Below, in pieces: positions 8,720-9,360 of a stretch of DNA of 9,360 nucleotides. The position numbers and the translations under genes were made by a program. The DNA is taken from contig DILZ01000098.1 of assembly GCA_002425305.1 (NCBI GenBank), forward strand, positions 24,600-33,959, given 5' to 3'. This stretch comes from Ruminococcaceae bacterium UBA5579 (GTDB taxonomy: Bacteria > Bacillota > Clostridia > Oscillospirales > Ruminococcaceae). The notes beneath the pieces are model-generated. The model did no database searches and had not been told where the DNA came from. It saw only the letters and a list, made by a program, of their open reading frames with translations. The first letter of the stretch is position 1. Every line of letters begins with the position of its first letter.

Positions 8720-8767
8720 TGCGCCGATTTATTTACACGTTGCGCAGGATTTTGACATCTTGCGCAA
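8720..8767 (+). repeat. Phased TTGCGCA-like repeats upstream of a promoter
   Basis: TGCGC occurs at 8720-8724, 8741-8745 and 8761-8765, at steps of 21 and 20 bp. The last two sit within TTGCGCA, and the final copy is the perfect palindrome TTGCGCAA (8760-8767), ending 6 bp before the -35 box. Two-turn spacing puts all copies on one face of the helix, as for an activator. Confidence 0.55.
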
Positions 8768-8773
8768 CGCCTA

Positions 8774-8802
8774 TTGATTTTTTCTTGGAAGTATGTTACC
8801 AT
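8774..8802 (+). promoter_or_regulatory. Promoter of the secreted CBM2-like protein gene
   Basis: TTGATT (8774-8779), a 17-base spacer and TACCAT (8797-8802). Both boxes are imperfect, which fits a promoter that needs an activator. The predicted start near 8809 leaves a leader of about 90 bases. Confidence 0.55.
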
Positions 8803-8833
8803 TATGTAGGAGAAAAAAATTAACAGTTTTTGG

Positions 8834-8874
8834 AACAAAGGTTTATGGATTTAATATCCTAAACTGACTTTGTT
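8834..8874 (+). promoter_or_regulatory. Leader stem-loop before the CBM2-like gene
   Basis: AACAAAG (8834-8840) pairs with CTTTGTT (8868-8874), and GTTTATGGAT (8841-8850) pairs with ATCCTAAAC (8856-8864) with one bulged T. A 3-base bulge (8865-8867) separates the two helices. The flanking T run (8826-8830) and A run (8880-8886) could extend it. It ends about 15 bases before the GGAGGG ribosome binding site, so it is not an obvious terminator. Confidence 0.55.
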
Positions 8875-8898
8875 TGTTGAAAAAAAGTGGAGGGCAAA

Positions 8899-9360
8899 AT
8901 GAACAACAAGTTTATTGGAAAGGCAAAGAGAATTATATCGGGGTTTGTTGCCGCGGCAATGGCAGTTACAATACTGCCGCAAATACCTGCGTTTGCCGAA
9001 ACGGGTTCGACTACATATTCTTACGACGGATACGATGTGGAGTATTCCGTTTTGAACGAATGGGATAACGGACAGTCTGTCGAGATCAAAGTAACAAACA
9101 CAGGCAACGAGTCTATTCTCAACTGGGCGTTAAAATGTGATGTCGAAGGGGAGATAAGCAACCTGTGGAACGCAAGCGTTTATGATAATCAGGGTGAGAA
9201 CTATATCATTAAGAATGATGGCTGGAATTACAAAATTGCTCCCGGTCAAACTATCACCTTTGGATACACTCTAACCGATGACGAATTTGAAGCACCGGAT
9301 AATTTTGAGCTTTGCTCGAAACGCGTCGAGATGACCGACGGCTATGAAACCGCTCTTAAA
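8899..9360 (+). CDS. Secreted protein with N-terminal CBM2-like carbohydrate-binding domain (partial)
   Basis: The frame is open to the window end (154 codons seen). The first 33 residues are a Sec signal peptide: basic start (NNKFIGKAKR), hydrophobic core, and AFA-E cleavage between 33 and 34. Residues about 40-128 look like a family 2 cellulose-binding module: VEIKVTNTGNESILNWALK, then LWNA, then GWNYKIAPGQTITFGYTL. Trp55, Trp76, Trp90 and Trp109 fall where such modules carry structural or sugar-stacking aromatics. GGAGGG at 8889-8894 sets the start. The enzyme or adhesion domain that should follow is outside the window, so the overall function is unknown; attachment to plant polysaccharide is the inference. 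It has its own regulated-looking promoter and structured leader. Confidence 0.83.
   Translation, partial: MNNKFIGKAKRIISGFVAAAMAVTILPQIPAFAETGSTTYSYDGYDVEYSVLNEWDNGQSVEIKVTNTGNESILNWALKCDVEGEISNLWNASVYDNQGENYIIKNDGWNYKIAPGQTITFGYTLTDDEFEAPDNFELCSKRVEMTDGYETALK

Noticed and set aside
8874..9068. 64-codon plus-strand ORF starting at the TTG at 8874
   Set aside because: It is in a different frame from the signal-peptide and CBM2-like gene at 8899, has no supporting ribosome binding site, and its cysteine-rich product is a frame shadow.

Overview
The window reads as a piece of a low-to-mid GC Gram-positive chromosome, most likely a gut or rumen Clostridium relative of the Ruminococcus/Oscillospiraceae type. 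Supporting signs are the ssb-rpsR pair, strong GGAGG ribosome binding sites, consensus sigma-A promoters, a Tn4451-like mobile element, and a secreted cellulose-binding-type protein with a typical Gram-positive signal peptide. The genus is an inference from gene style; no search was run.

Layout. (1) 1-423: the last 25 codons of ssb, then rpsR (ribosomal protein S18), closed by a 12-bp-stem terminator. (2) 525-2569: a two-gene, ATGA-overlapping operon for an ECF-like sigma factor and a single-pass membrane protein that is probably its anti-sigma partner. (3) About 2570-7900: an integrative and mobilizable element of the Tn4451/large-serine-recombinase kind. On the minus strand it carries a small HTH protein, an oriT-like field of inverted repeats, mobC, a relaxase, a 58-codon TnpW-family gene and a large serine recombinase; on the plus strand it carries a divergent XRE regulator. 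The recombinase is broken by an in-frame TAG at codon 28, just after its catalytic serine, so the element probably cannot excise by itself although its mobilization genes look intact. (4) 7956-8661: a well-formed promoter with a LytTR-type direct repeat drives a response-regulator receiver that is cut off before its conserved lysine and has no intact DNA-binding domain; decayed sequence follows. (5) 8720-9360: a promoter preceded by phased TTGCGCA-like repeats and a structured leader lead into a secreted CBM2-like protein that runs off the window.

How it fits together. MobC and the relaxase would form the relaxosome on the inverted-repeat region beside them. The small HTH protein and the XRE regulator are divergent around a region with strong promoters, a long leader hairpin and tandem repeats, which looks like the element's control switch. 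The recombinase has its own perfect TTGACA-17-TATAAT promoter, and that promoter is exactly framed by a 16-bp inverted repeat. I did not find a clearly new multi-gene defence or metabolic system. The most unusual signals are the framed recombinase promoter, the amber codon, the leader and operator architecture, and the orphaned LytTR operator.
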